From the NCBI GenBank assembly GCA_028023455.1, contig JAQFVV010000280.1, forward strand, positions 1,176,001-1,240,000: DNA of 64,000 bases, written 5' to 3'. The notes beneath the pieces are model-generated. The model made no database searches, had not been told where the DNA came from, and was given only the letters and a program-made list of their open reading frames with translations. Source of the DNA: Epiperipatus broadwayi. Lineage: Eukaryota > Onychophora > Udeonychophora > Euonychophora > Peripatidae. Below are positions 48,640 to 60,555 of this stretch, in pieces; the stretch's first letter is position 1, and each line of letters begins with the position of its first letter. The position numbers were made by a program, and so were the translations under genes.

Positions 48640-50870
48640 CTTATACCAGGACCAATCCAGTTTGGCACTTGAGCTTTACTTTGGTGTTTTCCTACTGACC
48701 TTTTTAGCACAGTGGTAATTCCACTTGTAGTGGGCTGATTATTCCTAGGAATTGCTTTATTCCTAACATTATCCCTATAATATTTCAGGGATTTATTAGG
48801 AGGTCTAGCCCTATAATTATTGCCATACCTATAATCATCAAAATTCCCTATTATTGGTCTGATGAGCCAGGTTCATATTAGAGACATGATAGTTATATCT
48901 GTCCTTAGTGCCCTTGGCCTAGTCTCTGAATCAAGTTCAGAAATCTCTAGAGCATCAAGAATTTCCGATGCTTTTTTTTATACTGTGGCAATAAGTATTT
49001 TCTCAATGCTTCGGGGAAGATTATGTTGGAGAATTCTCAAGATCTTGTGCTTCGAGAGAGGAAATGCACTCAAACCTTTCAACTTAACTGCCTGCCCTTG
49101 GAAAAATTGGGTATAGCTGCCCTTGGTGCCTCTATTTTTTCTGAGTAACTTAATAGCGCACCTGATCTTGCCTATCATCACTCCAATATTATAAAGATGA
49201 CACAGTGAAAATCCCCAAAGGTAATTGGCTTATCAGAGACCACCAACACTCTAGCATATCTGTAAAGATGGTTTTATGCAATAGCCAACTTCCTGCTCAT
49301 TTAATGTACATATGGAAAATAATTCTTCCAATGTATATAAGTACTCTAAGGGGTGTCCCTGCTTCCCCACTGAAGGCCTTAATGTTGATTAAATTTGAGG
49401 TCAATCACCCTCCTACTTTACACTCCTCTCTACTTTTATTGTCAGCCCTATCTACGTTTTTCAACCTGCAAATCCCTAACTACAGTATGCATCATTTTCC
49501 CTGACTGGCTATATTATGTCCTATCCTTACATTCATTTGCACTTATGCTAACATCGTTTCACTTTGAATTTAGATTTGGCTGATCTTGCAACCCTACATC
49601 AAAATGATCTTTTACCCTATTTTCTGGTACAAATCATCCATCTTAGGGATCATGTATTCAATGACATAAGCTTTCTGGTTTTTTTCAACTTCCAACATGA
49701 CATCTAATTTATGTTGATCCATTCTCGGTTTCCCTTTCTAAAGGCTTCATTTGTTTCTTTGCAGCATTTCCTCCCTAAGCCTATCCATCTGTCTCCCTAA
49801 GTCTTTTTGAAGACTGATCGATTTGCCTGCATTCGTTGTCCATGCTTCTTTTAACTTCTCTAATTTTTTTTTCTAAAATACTAAATTTGTTCTTAATGTT
49901 GATGGTTTGATCCACATAGCTCAAGGTAGCTTATATGAGTCTACTTTGGCTACCACCTTTAATCTTATATTAATTCCTGCTGAAGTTATTTCAGTGTTTT
50001 TCTATTCCTTCTGATATGGATTGGGAGACCAATCCATGGACCTCATTTCTTAATAGCTCAATTTTTTTTTATTTTCTTCAATATATTGCTCCATTTGATT
50101 CTTTAATGCCTGCAATCTTTGACAACCTTCCTGTTTGACAACTTCCATAGATTTACACATCCCTTCTATTCTGTCATCTAATGATGTAAACCTATTCTTG
50201 CACATTATATTCAATTTTTCTACCTTATTTTCCAAGGCCAGGATTATTCTGCTGTTGTTTTCAATAGAGTTATTTATCTTTTTTTAGAACTTTCTATACT
50301 TCTGTTATTATTTTTGCTTAGACTTTCTAAACTTTTTATACTTTTGTGATCTTTTAAACTTTCTACATTTTCTATATATTTTTTATTATCTTCTCATAAA
50401 CTTTCTATATTTCTTTTATTATCTTCTCTTAAACTTTCTATGCCTCTTTTATTATACTCTCTTAGACTTTCTAAACTTTTATCATCTTCTCTTAAACTTT
50501 TAAACATATGTATCATCATTTCCATCACTGATGGTGCTTCATTCTCTATCTGAGTCTGGCAAACCTCTGGCTCCTCAGCTACTGTTTTCCTACTTGAGAC
50601 TGCATTATTGCCACTATAGACGCATTTTCCCCAACTTCCTTGCTTTCCATTGGCACTCTAACTGAAACCACCCCATCCTCTTCAATATAAAAATTACTAA
50701 TTCCAGGGATTGGGGCACTTTCCTCTTCCATAACTCTCAGCAGTATCATTCACTAATTTTTTTAGAATTCAATATATTTCACCTGAGCTTCCCGACCACC
50801 AAGAAACTACACATCCTTTCTCTTTCTGAGACACATCCCCGACTGACTGACTTGCCTTTCACCATGCTTT
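48640..50870 (-). pseudogene. Gypsy gag-like region with coiled-coil repeats
   Basis: Between the protease and the leader, the minus strand has broken frames typical of gag. From its start: an acidic segment (about 50510-50870); a coiled-coil with a repeated 11-12 residue motif, ESLREDNKRNI (about 50285-50510); a further helical stretch (50050-50235, rich in Lys and Glu); a capsid-like piece (48978-49181); and a basic C-terminus (about 48660-48860). I did not find a CCHC zinc knuckle. Gag is poorly conserved, so the assignment comes from position and composition. Confidence 0.6.
50285..50510 (-). repeat. In-frame 33-36 base repeats within gag
   Basis: The words AGTTTAAGAGAAGATAATAA and AGAAATATAGAA, and their variants, recur at least six times on the minus strand. 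They encode a repetitive charged helix. One unit contains a TGA that replaces an Arg codon (CGA). Small repeat units that encode a coiled coil are prone to slippage, so copy number may vary between family members. Confidence 0.75.
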
Positions 50871-50879
50871 CTATAAAAA

Positions 50880-52014
50880 ATTTATAATATCCACCATTTA
50901 ATGAATTACCCTGACAATAATCTTTATAGTAGACACTACTCTATACCGTACACATATATCAGTAATAGCCCAAATTTTGTCTTTATTCCCTAGAGATTTG
51001 ATAGCTAACAGAATGATTAGCATTTCACAATCATGATTTAAGTAAAAGAATTCAGTCACAGCACTAAGCACACAATGCATCTTGAGCACTCAGAAGACCA
51101 TCCCAATTCAATCACCTTAAGCTAACAACCCTTGATAGAATGGTGTAAGCTCTTGCAATATGCTGCTTCCTTTAAATCTTAGGGACTAAAATATATAAAA
51201 TAATGCCTTGTTTTCCACGGCAAATATCAAAATGATGCCCTGCTTATTTTAAGTCTTATGGACTATAGAACACATAAGTAAACTGTCTTGCTCTCTGTAT
51301 TGGAGACTTACAGGCTGATGTGGCAGGACTTAACTGCTTCATGATAAATATTAACAACTTATAAATTGGGTTGGAGCAGTAAATGGGATTGATCAGTCAT
51401 GGGTCACACGAATACACAGCATTCTCAAGGCGATGACAAAACTCTCCATCCATCATCAAAAACTGCACTCTATCCAACCAAACTCCAACAATCAAATATC
51501 CAATCCAACCTCCAAAATCATAAACTTTCTACAATATGAACTCTCCAAACACATGAAATTACTATCCCATAATTCACAATTATCACTATGCCTGTCTCTA
51601 TCTCGCAGTAAATCATTCATTAATATACCAAATGATCCAAAAAATCCTATTACTAATTTCAACACTCAAGTTGTGATCTATATATATTTTAAAAATTGAA
51701 AAACTAAGCTGTTTTCTGGCTGTACCCATTCATCAACATCTATGAAGAAATAAAACAACAATAAACATCATATACAAGTCTAAAAAAGAATTTATGGCCA
51801 AGACAATTCCATGAGAATACAAAAAAAATTTATACCAAAAAAAGGATTTTTTTACGTCTTATTATTATATAGACTACTTTTCTCAAGTAGATAGCATATC
51901 TTGTGGCTTTTAGTTGTGTCACCATTTGTAACTTAATGCTATTGTGAGTAGTGTCTATCAAGACTCAAAGTATTTATGGTGGCCCCCATTGCATGTGGTG
52001 GCTAAAAATATATG
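50880..52014 (-). other. Gypsy 5' leader region, non-coding
   Basis: Sequence between the primer-binding site and the gag-like region. Open frames here (for example 51433-51699 on the + strand) have no conserved motif. The leader is rather long for a gypsy element but fits its large size. Confidence 0.5.
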
Positions 52015-52032
52015 TGCAACATTGGGCATCCA
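52015..52032 (-). promoter_or_regulatory. Candidate primer-binding site
   Basis: In element orientation, TGGATGCCCAATGTTGCA begins two bases after the GTTACA end of the 5' LTR. Starting with TGG (complement of tRNA CCA) at this position is what a tRNA primer site requires. Apart from an extra A and CG-to-TG changes it resembles the lysine-tRNA site TGGCGCCCAACG. Divergence prevents firm assignment of the tRNA. Confidence 0.6.
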
Positions 52033-54167
52033 TTTGTAACTAATTACAAATGCAGGTGTAATTGTAAGTTTATAAAATATCTCAAATGTAATCAAATGAT
52101 TTGAGGTAACAATGATGACAAAATAAACTAATCATTTTAACCTTTTATCTAGTTTTGTAGGTTTTACTAAGTGAATATGGTCTAAGTCTAGCCAATGTTA
52201 TTTTCTATACATCCTTATAGATATATCCGGGTTGAACCCATTTGGTACCTTATTTATAACTGGAAGTAGGATATTGGATTTTAGAACCATATCACATTTG
52301 CACTAACATTAAGAAAAACAAAAAACATACTTATGCTTTAGTTGTGCATATAAGATTCATCAGACAAAATTATGACTTAGATTTTAATATAAATGCATTT
52401 CAACCTTCTCATAAGTCTTGCTAGCTCATATCAAACACTATAGGTTTATGGTGGCAATTCACTCACCCTTGAATGATATTTGATGATCTCGATGGTGGTA
52501 ATTATCTTATGATGACTCACAAATGATAAACAAATACAGTAACTACCATTATTTATCTATGGCCATTAAACACTTATATAGATCATTGATTAAAAACATG
52601 ATGATGATAGTAATACTTCCAGCCACAGCTTCAGAACTAATGCCTAATAAAATTTAGCTTTTATAAATTTATAATTATTTGCCTAACTTTATTATATTTA
52701 AATTGGAACATAACCATTAATATTCAACAGTGATGATGAATGATCATAATTAATAAGGCAAAGATTACTCTTAATAAAGATATACCCTTTTAATAAAATG
52801 AATTAATATTTATTGCTGGACTGATAAAATATACATAATATTTAAAGATATATATGAAAATTTATATAAATAATACTGATGAGTTGTCGATATTTAAATC
52901 ATAATATTAATGATATGAAAATCTTCTTTCTTTTTAATGATAGTATCCAATGTTTATAACATAGTATAATGTTTGTGCATCAATTTGGATAGTGAATAGC
53001 TAAACATTGAAACAGTAAGATTCGTATTCATCTCTCACTGACCGGTCTATCCCGCCCTTTTTGATATCGAGTTGTGTGTGTAGCAATATTAAAATGTATA
53101 AATATATGTAGAATTCAGCATAAACATGCACACATTTCGATCTCAAATTAAACGCAATAAATAGGGATAAAGTAATATAATTTAGATTTCTTTTAGTTAT
53201 ATAATTTTGTATAATTTTAATCATTTATTTTGGATTATAAAGTTCGTATTTATTGCTTTGTTTAAATTTCGTTTAATAATAATTCTAAAAAAATCTGATG
53301 TAATATTTAATTAAAATTTAAAATAATCTTATGTTCCCTTTTTGTTTTTGAAATTTAAAAGCATCAGTCAGTGATAGATAATAGATTAATTAAAGAAAAA
53401 TTCCCCAAAATATAATTAGTAAATGTAAAATGTAAACAATAGAACGGCAGCTTTCTTTAATTAAAAACCAACAAAATGCATTGATTATCCTCAGGGCAGA
53501 TTAAGTAGAATCTAAAAATACCTTAACAAAAATGTGAAAGATCAAGATAAAAAAAAAGAGGCTATCTTAGACTTGCTGGAGACATTCACTTAAACTTTAG
53601 CTTTGCTCTCGATCACTGAGAGTCTCCAAAAGTATAAAAATAATTTGTTCCTGCCAAGGGATGACCGAATAAAGCACCTAGATTATTCTCCATCGGGATA
53701 TGGCCTATCTGATGCTGAACTTTCCATTGCCCGTCATAAATTCACCATGAAGATCTGCTGCCTGAAATAAATGAAAAGGCTGCTACTGCTGTGAAAGTAA
53801 AATGAAACGTCTAAATACAAGAAAGAATTGCCACTCATGAACTATTTGCTACTTAACCAATGGACTCGGAAAACTTCTTATAAAACAGGTACCTGTCTGT
53901 ATTCAAACTCTAGAGTACTCTAATAATATGCTATAGCTTTTCTTCATACTACTTATCTAAATTGTAAAATGTAAAAACTATCATTTGTATAACTAAAATT
54001 GAATAATTAATTTAATGTGTAAATTTCTCTAATAATCTAGCTTACCTCATTCTATCTTGGGTGCATATTTCTATAATCTACATTTCTATCTATAGTTATT
54101 ATTTAATTATTGCATGTTCATAATTATCTCAATTTTCAACGTTTAAATCTATGATCGCTTAAAACAA

Positions 54168-54242
54168 TGAATGCGTGTCAAAATTTCATTAATATTTGCT
54201 TTCCTAAATAACTTTACTTTCATATAAATCGACACGCATTCA
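54168..54242. repeat. Short inverted repeat inside the solo LTR
   Basis: TGAATGCGTGTC at 54168-54179 and its exact inverse GACACGCATTCA at 54231-54242 are separated by 51 bases. The arms contain CpG sites, unusual for this region. They could form a stem in RNA or be a binding site; no further inference is justified. Confidence 0.7.
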
Positions 54243-54464
54243 GTGCATCATTATTGTAATGCAGGGTCTACTACTTCGCAAATGGCTGGCATATTAGTTG
54301 TAATAACTCCCAGTTTATATATATTGTATTTATTAAATCTAATGAATAATTCTAGAAAATCGCATTTCTTTGAGAGTCGCCAGAGTTCTTGAGTAAATGT
54401 TGGTAATGTAGGGCCAAGTCAGAAATCTACTTAAATCTCATCATAACCGTTTATACAGTATACA

Positions 54465-54740
54465 TGTGTTACGTTTTAGAGACGCGATGACCCATTCCGC
54501 CGTGAAATTTCCGGATTATTCAGGGTTGAAATTAACCCCAGTTGTCCTACACAAGCGGGCATAAAGGGTGCTCCCGTAGGACTTGACAATGTCATGCAGC
54601 CAGCCGGCAAAACTGCGACACGGACTGCTTGTCCCTGGTTATGCTTATGTGACACCTTACTTCGTCGGGCCGATGGCAGAGACCAGCCCGACGTTCTTAT
54701 AAACTCATTCACGGCATTGCAGTTTCTATATACTGCCATT
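54465..54740. other. GC-rich, CpG-containing block in the solo LTR
   Basis: This block has around twice the G+C of its neighbours and many CpG dinucleotides. Overlapping 87-codon open frames on both strands (54476-54739 minus, 54594-54857 plus) are likely by-products of the lower stop-codon density. A promoter-like U3/R region of the LTR is one explanation. I recognise no protein in it. Confidence 0.4.
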
Positions 54741-57579
54741 CCATATCGCCTTTCTAAAGTGTACCACGTGTTCCTTTACTTAGTTTTATTATTCTATATA
54801 TCACTCCACCTCTGCATTATCTTCATAATTCACTCTCAAATAAATGTTTGCCCTTAGTCATAAGATAAATATTTTAATTAAATAAATATATGTCCGCCGC
54901 TACTCCTAAATCTTACTTTAGACTCTTGCATTGCAAAGGTATAAATTCCCCAAGGCATGCATTAGAAATAGTTACTCGAGAATTTTAGGTAGCTAGATTA
55001 CGCCTTCAAATAAATGTATTCCTTTTGTAAACATTACAGTATCGGAAATACCGCTACTGAAATCCTCAATATAAAATAATGATCTTATTAAAATGTATTA
55101 ATAAATAATTTAAAACTATATGTCTGCAGTTAGGTTTTATTCATTCGATACCCATTCTATATACTATTTCCTCGGTTTTGTAAATATGAATGTTTAATTA
55201 ATATTAGTTTGATTATTGGCTAACTCGAGAATAAAATCATGAGTCTCTTGCATATCCCTGACCACCGTGACTAAGGAAATATTTACTAATGTCGCATCAG
55301 ATGCATTGTTTCGTGGATTGTATTGTGGAACCGATAAACTATGTTCGAACTCAGTACCACGGGTGGCTTCGCTACTCGATGGTGCTGCTATTCTGTATGG
55401 TGGTCGAATTCTGCACTATGTTTACGAGTCACACGTTTTCTGACCGTTACAACATTTATATACAAAAGAAAAATATTTTATTAAAAAAATAAACATTATG
55501 CATGGACATACTTTTGTAATCTTAGAACTTTAAACATAACATATAACATGGCAAATGATTCATTAGAAAAGGTTAGATTCTAGAGAAGTAAAAGCATTTA
55601 CAGATATAAGCTTTAAATTACCTACCTTCCCTGCTGACCAATTGACATCATTAATCATGGTTTTAACAAATCTAGCTTACCCAATGCTACCTTTCTACCA
55701 CTTTCAACATTCAGGCTCCACAGCTATATGTATGGAAAAATATATTACTATGTGTGTGTTAGTATTGATCCATATTATGAATAAAATATTAAGAAAAATT
55801 CCTTTTAACATATACATAACATATTTCATGATTTTGAATTAATATACAATAATAAATGTTACAAAATAAAATACATCAATAAGTGGATACGTATTATAAT
55901 TTCAGAATACATAATATCAATAAATCAATAGCTATTATTACTGAAACTTTTGATTTTAAAGTTCAGGGATAAAAAAGATACGGAATTTATTATTAAAAGT
56001 TTTGTTAATAGTCAATGATATAATCAAAAAGTATATATAATTAAAATTTAAATTACCAGTCATTTTACTTTTTCGACACACTTTCCAAGATTTCAAATTC
56101 AGCTTGTTGAATGCTTATAAATTTGGCAGCAGACATAAACACCAATCTGTAACACATATTTACCAATTTCAGCAGTTTACTGGAACAGTCCTATTCTTTT
56201 CTTGGCTTAGCCTTGCAATTCTTTTACTGTGATGATGCTGAAGTTACTGGCTTCCATAAAAACTATCTGGCACTGGAATTGTTTTCATTTCTTTTCAGTA
56301 TACTTATTTATAATAGACCAGGAATGTCTGCTTGTTTTTAGATATTTATTATTCTGCTGGGGTTTAAACTCAGCCAATGGCATACCTGAACTAGCATGGT
56401 TTGACACTTCAACATTTTATTTTCATTTTAGATTTTAAACACAGGTGAGCCATCAGTTTCTTTTATCTTATTTTTCACAATTAGTCACAAAATGTCTCAT
56501 ACTTTTGGCTCAAACTTCTTCAAATGTGCATTTGTAAATGGATGGCTGGATTGCCACAGACAAAAATATATATCTACTTAGACTACCATTACTGTAAAAA
56601 ACTTTCCCACAGAAATTCAGTTTTATTTTTTTCCCAATTTAGTTTGTTTTCTCAACTATTTTATTATTATTTTTTGAACAAACTGATTCAGTCTTTATAC
56701 AATTTAGTCTTACAGGACCTCACAGATAGAAACACCTGATCTTCATTAATTAAGCCATCTAATTAAAATTGATATAATCTGTTTTAAATTGACTGTTAGT
56801 AAGAAAACCAGACTAATATGATTTGGTAATTAAATAGTTGACTGGTTTGGAATCCATTACCTTAATAGCAGTCCTTTTTTTTTCAAGTCTAGCCTCATGA
56901 ACTTTATCTTTTTTCAATTAGCTCTGATGAAAGAATGTCAGCTGGACTAGTCAGCTGACATTTTAACCTTGTTAGTTTAATTAACATATATATTTTTTTT
57001 ACAAACAATATAGCTTTTCATAACAAAATCACAAAATAATTTTAACAAAATCTTTTAATATATGTGTAACTAAATTTATTTAGGTAAAATACAAACCCAC
57101 AATCAGACATTCAGAAAAACCTGCCTATCAAAAATAATTTAATGATTTTTGCAAACTATAACAATATTCAGAAACAAAATTATTAAAACTACTATACTTA
57201 AATTATTGTTATAGAAGGAATAGGAGAATTTATTAAATATAGATTAATTTTGAGAAATCAATAATCAAAATCAGAAAATGATTAACTGAATAGCTTGTGT
57301 CCACCAACAACTGTTTATAAGTGTTCTACTCCCAATTTTTAAAGACAATTATTAAATAATTCAAGGTATATACTACTCTTGATTTTACCCATACAAAACA
57401 AACAAAAAGCATAAATACTTTCCCTACTCTCTTGCAGTCCTATGCTTTTGGGACTTGATCATGTATGTATACTTGGGTGCCCTACAACTTTTCTTCCTAT
57501 ACACAGAAATATGATTTTTATCTTTTTATTTTATGCTTATTATTGCCATTTAGCCACAGGCTAAATTGGAATGGGCACA

Positions 57580-57852
57580 ATATATATGAGCATGTTGAAA
57601 AATACAGTGGTACTGTGAAATACACTATTTTTTCATCCCCCTTCCTGTTCTAAGGTATATAGCTTATAGTAGCTAACATTTTGTAGATAAACATTGATTT
57701 GTATAGAAAACTTATTATTTATTGAACTGTGTTTTTAATATTGATATATAGGTACTGATTTAGAGTGTTCTCTCTGCCATTTTGAATTCTATGGACCAGC
57801 CAAAACCACTCTTGATACATACAAGTGATAAGTGATATTTGAATAATCAACT
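57580..57852. other. AT-rich flank of the gypsy element, no gene seen
   Basis: Immediately after the 5' LTR. Nothing other than the possible TATAT target duplication at the boundary. Confidence 0.4.
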
Positions 57853-58330
57853 TGTTGAATAAATGTGAAACCAAGCTTATAATTTTGAAATACTAAAAAC
57901 TTATAATTTTTTAATATGAATTTTATTACTATATATGTCCATAACCACATATTGAATAAATGTAAAATTGATCAAACCAAGCTCATAATTTGGAAATACT
58001 AAAAGCTTATAACTTTTAAAGACAAATTTTATTACAATAATGATAGTGCTTTGTACTGAAGTATGTAGGGAGGAAAATGATGTGTTTATGATTGAAATAT
58101 CATTCAAAAAAATGTAGAAGTCCAATCAAACGAAGCTTATAATTTTGAAATACTAAAAACTTATTTCTAAATATGAATATTATTACAATATATGCCCATA
58201 ACCACATGTTGAATAAATGTAAAATTGATCAAACCATGCTGATAATTTTGAAATATTAAGGCTTATAATTTCTAAATATGAATTTTATTACAATATATGC
58301 CCATAACCATGTGTTGAATAAATGTAGTAC
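57853..58330 (+). repeat. Tandem array of about 100-bp units
   Basis: The words TTGAATAAATGT, AATTTTGAAATACTAAAA, CTTATAATTT, and TTTTATTACAATATATGCCCATAACCA recur along the stretch, beginning about 57853, 57950, 58208 and 58314. A divergent middle part (58030-58120) breaks the phase. No coding content. It appears to be a degenerate minisatellite. Confidence 0.7.
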
Positions 58331-60091
58331 CAACTGCTGAAGCATATTAATTAATTCTACAATTAATAAATTGGATTTTATCTTAACATTAGATGTAAGA
58401 ATAATTGTCTAAAGTAAAGAATATTAATTTTACAATTAATAAAAAATTAATAAATCAAATTTTTTCTTACCAAAGCAAGTAATGTTTTGTGCTTCATTTC
58501 TCATATATTGTTAATTGCTGGTGAAAGGATAAAAAAATCTAAATGAGAGAGATTTATTCATTAAATTTCTCAAAGATGCTAACACTACCTTCTGTTGGTG
58601 AAAAGGTTACTGTTTTTCTTATTTAAAAACCAATACCTCTTATATTTGAAATAATCAACAAATATTTTTATTAAAATTTGTAAATATTTTTTTAAAACAT
58701 GTTTTTGTGTTCATCTGTTGATAGTAAAAGTCATTTCAATATTAATATGTGATATACAATGTATATAAGGGAGCAGGGACCTTTGAATAAAATCTAATTG
58801 ATATTGGGGTTCCTTTGTGCTAATTAATGCTTAGTATTTGGTGTTGCTAATTAATAATAGTTATCCTAAACTATAGTTGGACAAAGCAGTGGTTGTCTAA
58901 ATTACATAGATAAGATTATATGACAGATTTAGGAAAAAAAATAGGGATTTTTTTAAACAAATATTAAATAAGAAAAATATTTTCATGTATGTCTAAATTA
59001 AAAATGAATCTGAACAATTTTGACCTATGTAAAGCAATTAGAAAAGTCACTGCTGCAAAAAAGAAAGATACCACAATTAAAATTCATATATTTTAAGATA
59101 ACTAAATTAGTCATTTCAACAGAGCATTTAGAAAAGATAGGAGCAATATTATAACAATGCTTGTAAAGTGTGGTGTGAAATGAAAACAACTTTAGAAAAA
59201 TTAAAAGCTGTGTATCAAAATATTCATAAATTCAAAAGAAAATTGTAGCCTTGTGTTAGTTTACTAAACTAATATAATGAACAGATTATAAATGATTAAA
59301 CAAGAATGGAAAATAAGAACATCAGAAATAGAATATAACAAAACTCTGGTTAGAGTTTTTTGATGAGGTGCAAACTTGAATAAAAGATTAGCATTGAAAT
59401 TTTTGTTAAAACAAATTGTTCATATTATATGAAAAAAATTTCAGAAACCTAAAGTCTTGATCAAATTATGCCATTAATCTATAAATTTATGAAATATTTT
59501 TATAAATGTAAGAAAAATTAATATCTTTATTTTGTACTAAATATAGAAGATTCAGTAATCATTATACAATATCTTTTAAATTGCAAGTGAAATTATGTTA
59601 ACAGTAACTCTTCACAAAAAGAGGTTTACTTTGAGAATGAATTGCCAAATATGCAGGTGAGAAAAGAGATATCAGTGCTATCATATGCCAAATCTTTTTT
59701 TTTTAAGTCAATGTCTTTAATTTAGTTGCCTATGCTGTATTATGGAATGTTTTTTAGAAAATGGGTATACCAGAATATCTCACATTGGCAAGGATGTTTT
59801 AAACAGATCTGTATATTACCATCTTTATTTAATTCGTGCATTGAATGTGAAATAAGTGGAGCCACATTGACTATAGACTAATATAGATTCAAGATTGGTA
59901 AAGAAAATATCAACTCCAATTGTGCTTATGATACAAAAGTAGAAAAAAATCTTGTTTAATTTATTAGGAGAATTAAAAAAAATAGAGTTAAAATATAATG
60001 ATAGTTCATTCATTATCAGTAGAGGATTCAAGTGATTCATTACAGATTAACATTAAGCAGAATTGTAATAGGAGCTTAAAGAATCTTTATA
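58331..60091. other. AT-rich non-coding sequence, no gene seen
   Basis: No gene or repeat pair is supported. The short open frame at 59825-60040 on the minus strand has no motif. Confidence 0.4.
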
Positions 60092-60099
60092 ATATAGAC

Positions 60100-60547
60100 C
60101 AGGAGTGTCCAACAAGTCGATCATGATCCACCGGTTGATCACAAAGACATTTTTGGTCGATCACGAGGCCAATCTGGCAAGTGCTGTCGGGTAACGAGTG
60201 AAACAAATGAAGTCAAGATTTTCAAGTTTTTTTTGTTATTTTTGTTTTTGTTCTAAATAGGTGAAGTCCACTAAGTCATATCATTATTGAAAATAATATT
60301 TTTAATATTGATTTAATGTAGCTAATTTGGATTAATAAATATTGTTAATAATTGCTCATGTTGCTTTAATTCCCCCAACATGAGATTTTTGGCCTGTTAA
60401 ATGTTATTTTTTATTAGGTAGATATATAAAAATGATACGTATTTAACACCTCCCTCCACTTAGACTACGCCTATGACAACAAGTCGATCGCAAAATATTT
60501 TTAATATAAAAAGTAGATCTTATGAACACAAAAGTTGGCCATTCCTG
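60100..60547 (-). mobile_element. hAT MITE, family A, copy 2 (448 bp)
   Basis: Begins CAGGAGTGTCCAACAAGTCG and ends TTGGCCATTCCTG. It is the reverse complement of the family at 24639-25117, sharing GATTTTCAAGTTTTTT, TAGCTAATTTG and CTTAGACTACGCCTATGA among other words. Exact 8-base flanks, ATATAGAC, lie at 60092-60099 and 60548-60555, so the insertion is independent of copy 1. No coding sequence. Confidence 0.92.
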
Positions 60548-60555
60548 ATATAGAC

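Larger units (their letters stand above)
53008..55451 (-). mobile_element. 2.44 kb insertion, probable solo LTR
   Basis: Starts TGAAACAGTA and ends CCGTTACA on the + strand, so in either orientation it is bounded by TG and CA. It is flanked by ACAT on both sides (53004-53007 and 55452-55455), while the other LTR has an uninterrupted version of the site. In minus orientation its start, TGTAACGGTC, resembles the beginning of many gypsy LTRs. It has no convincing gene and no internal pair of terminal repeats, which favours a solo LTR over a complete element. A long nonautonomous element remains possible. Confidence 0.65.
42236..57579 (-). mobile_element. Ty3/gypsy LTR retrotransposon, about 15.3 kb, with nested insertion
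   Basis: Two long direct repeats (42236-45484 and 52035-57579) flank a 6.55 kb interior that codes, on the minus strand, for gag, protease, reverse transcriptase, RNase H and integrase in gypsy order. In element orientation the LTRs begin TGT(A/G)CC and end GTTACA. A candidate primer-binding site starts two bases inside the 5' LTR and a purine-rich tract precedes the 3' LTR. Flanks carry a low-complexity TATAT on each side as a possible 5-base duplication. The two LTRs differ by roughly 5-10% by eye, and all frames are broken, so the copy is old and immobile. Taking out the 2.44 kb insertion, the element would have been about 12.9 kb. Confidence 0.88.
52035..57579 (-). repeat. 5' LTR of the gypsy element, interrupted by an insertion
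   Basis: Pairs with 42236-45484. The left part (52035-53007) corresponds to 42236-43249 and the right part (55456-57579) to the remainder. Without the insertion it is about 3.1 kb. It supplies an excellent reference for dating the element by LTR divergence. Confidence 0.9.

Noticed and set aside
48862-49116. 84-codon + strand frame in the gypsy interior
   Set aside because: It is antisense to the gag-like region; the minus-strand frames are the ones that fit the element's order.
54476-54857. Overlapping 87-codon frames on opposite strands in the CpG-rich block
   Set aside because: Both can be open only because stop codons are rarer in G+C-richer DNA; no motif supports either.
42236-57579. 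Segmental duplication as an explanation for the long direct repeats
   Set aside because: The repeats end in TG...CA, abut a primer-site and a purine-tract candidate, and enclose a gag-pol order interior, which together point to LTRs.
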